Shown here: piece by piece, positions 63,201 to 64,000 of the stretch | How positions within the stretch are numbered: position 1 is the first letter of the stretch | Layout: every line of letters begins with the position of its first letter | Source: Sapria himalayana | Lineage: Eukaryota; Streptophyta; Magnoliopsida; Malpighiales; Rafflesiaceae | Length of the DNA: 64,000 nt | Reading direction: 5' to 3' | NCBI GenBank assembly: GCA_029783825.1 | Contig: JAREIK010003356.1 | Span: 117,649 to 181,648 of the forward strand | Notes under the pieces: model-generated | The model's database searches: none | What the model saw: the letters and a program-made list of their open reading frames with translations, nothing else | Told to the model about the DNA's origin: nothing | Translations under genes and position numbers: made by a program

Positions 63201-63875
63201 CCATTTAGATATGTGACAACCTATCTTGGGTATTTTATCAATGGATATAAATTTAACACAAACTAGCATGGTTCTTCTGAAACAACAGTGAATATTGGTG
63301 TATGCATTAAAGGCTCAGGTTATAGTGTAGATGATTTTAATTATCATGGTCAACTCAAACAAGTTATTGAGTTAGAGTATCCTGGACTCGAAAATAACAG
63401 GATTGTATTATTAAAGTGTGAGTTGTTTAATCCTACATGAAATGTGAGCACAAAGATTCATTCGGAACATAAGTTAGTAGATATTAACCATAAATGAAGA
63501 TATAATTGATATGAGCCATTTATTATGGTAGTTCAAGCCACTTAAGTATATTATTGTACATATCCGAGTTTATCTCGTGATAAGAGTAATTGGTGTGTGA
63601 TTTGCAAAATCAAAGCTCGATCAAATTTTGAAGTACCAATATCACAACAAAGAAGTGCAGACTTAGATATTGCACCAGTATTCCAGGAAGATGACATAAA
63701 TATTATTTAGCATGTGTATGTAGATGAATATCTAGAAAATTTATGTTACTCAAATAGTGGCCTAATAGAAATTGAAGATGATCAATTTCTATCTGAAGAA
63801 GAGTTTGAACTTCTATCAAAATCAGAGAAAATATCTGAAGATCCATTGGAGGATGATAGTGATACCGATAATTAA
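60249..63875 (+). pseudogene. CACTA TNP2-type transposase, nearly full length but broken
   Basis: Domains follow the plant TNP2 order. The transposase-associated domain lies at 60,249-60,440 (FINFASSQSRWMDREK, KCPCNHRRC, then a TAG stop at 60,341, then HLAKYDFVPNYFNW). The main TNP2 domain at 60,640-61,970 contains MFEKLFDQVSKLMKEIIP, CILYWGGDSD, CKFCDHH, LGNLENSF, LKNPKDMLDVFLQPLI, SGKYSWFDNHRKFL and HNLDVMHIEK (61,838-61,867). A DUF4218-like region spans 62,270-62,867 (YLRKLKL, VEGSICNAYL, SIFKHPGRSFGKA). A DUF4216-like region spans 63,144-63,640 (VYYCTYPSLSRDKSNWCVIC). The acidic C-terminus ends at a stop at 63,873-63,875. GT-AG introns are apparent at 62,431-62,521 and 63,051-63,143. More than ten in-frame stops remain, so it is inactive. 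The enzyme would bind CACTA ends and catalyse excision and insertion. Confidence 0.93.
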
Positions 63876-64000
63876 ATTGTTATAATTGTATTATAATATT
63901 AAACTATCAAAGAGTTTCTATATTTTGTTGAAATCTATTAGTGTGTTTTATTATAAAATGCATGCTTGTTCATCATATTTGTATTATTTGTTCTATGTTT
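63876..64000. other. 3' flank of TNP2, window end
   Basis: AT-rich sequence with no recognised feature. The CACTA element's right side, if any, lies beyond the window. Confidence 0.5.

Noticed and set aside
1..64000. tRNA, rRNA or organellar DNA insertions.
   Set aside because: No cloverleaf, rRNA core or plastid/mitochondrial gene text was recognised by eye. A covariance-model or organelle search could still find a diverged copy.

Overview
The window looks like gene-poor, very AT-rich nuclear DNA from a flowering plant. The evidence is the element content: En/Spm-type CACTA ends with a TNP2-type transposase carrying the plant-specific DUF4218 and DUF4216 regions, Ty1/copia elements primed by initiator tRNA-Met, a plant-type hAT transposase, and a plant L1-type LINE. 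I found no intact host gene, no tRNA or rRNA, no CRISPR array, and nothing bacterial. Every recognised coding region is a decayed transposable-element gene with stops and frameshifts. I do not name a species.

Layout. 1-13,224: a very large degenerate tetranucleotide tract. It reads TCTA on the given strand to about 10,345 and then TAGA to about 13,221, so it is a strand-switched, inverted-repeat-like array. 13,225-15,300: a CACTA left end and interior that carries a foreign-looking segment (13,345-13,730) and a (GCY/ACY)n trinucleotide array. 15,300-16,881: a second TAGA tract. 16,882-22,593: a 5' LTR, primer-binding site and decayed gag-pol of a Ty1/copia element, cut off inside reverse transcriptase by a CACTA end at 22,594. 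22,594-57,303: a region bounded by matching CACTA ends (TIR plus about 200 bp of similar subterminal sequence, both flanked by AAA). If these are one element, it has been filled by nested insertions: a second CACTA left end at 30,275 with 1.27-kb tandem units, a minus-strand copia pol relic (37.2-39.35 kb), a minus-strand hAT transposase relic (40.2-42.5 kb), a multi-copy GC-richer repeat (42.5-45.1 kb), a plus-strand copia pol relic (48.8-51.1 kb) and a minus-strand LINE relic (51.7-53.3 kb). The last two lie between the arms of a 79-bp perfect inverted repeat (48,008-48,086 and 54,099-54,177). 57,590-59,215: a tandem AT-rich array. 59,460-59,896: a pyrimidine tract. 60,249-63,875: a nearly full-length but broken TNP2 transposase pseudogene.

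The elements form no host pathway. The story is nesting and satellite expansion. CACTA termini recur three times as left ends, each preceded by AAA, and the interior repeats of one CACTA family occur both beside the tetranucleotide tract and at 30-33 kb. The most unusual features are the 13-kb strand-switched tetranucleotide tract, a CACTA-family tandem unit carrying a trinucleotide array and a perfect 19-bp-stem hairpin, and the 79-bp perfect inverted repeat around otherwise decayed elements. All homology calls were made by eye from conceptual translation; no database search was run.
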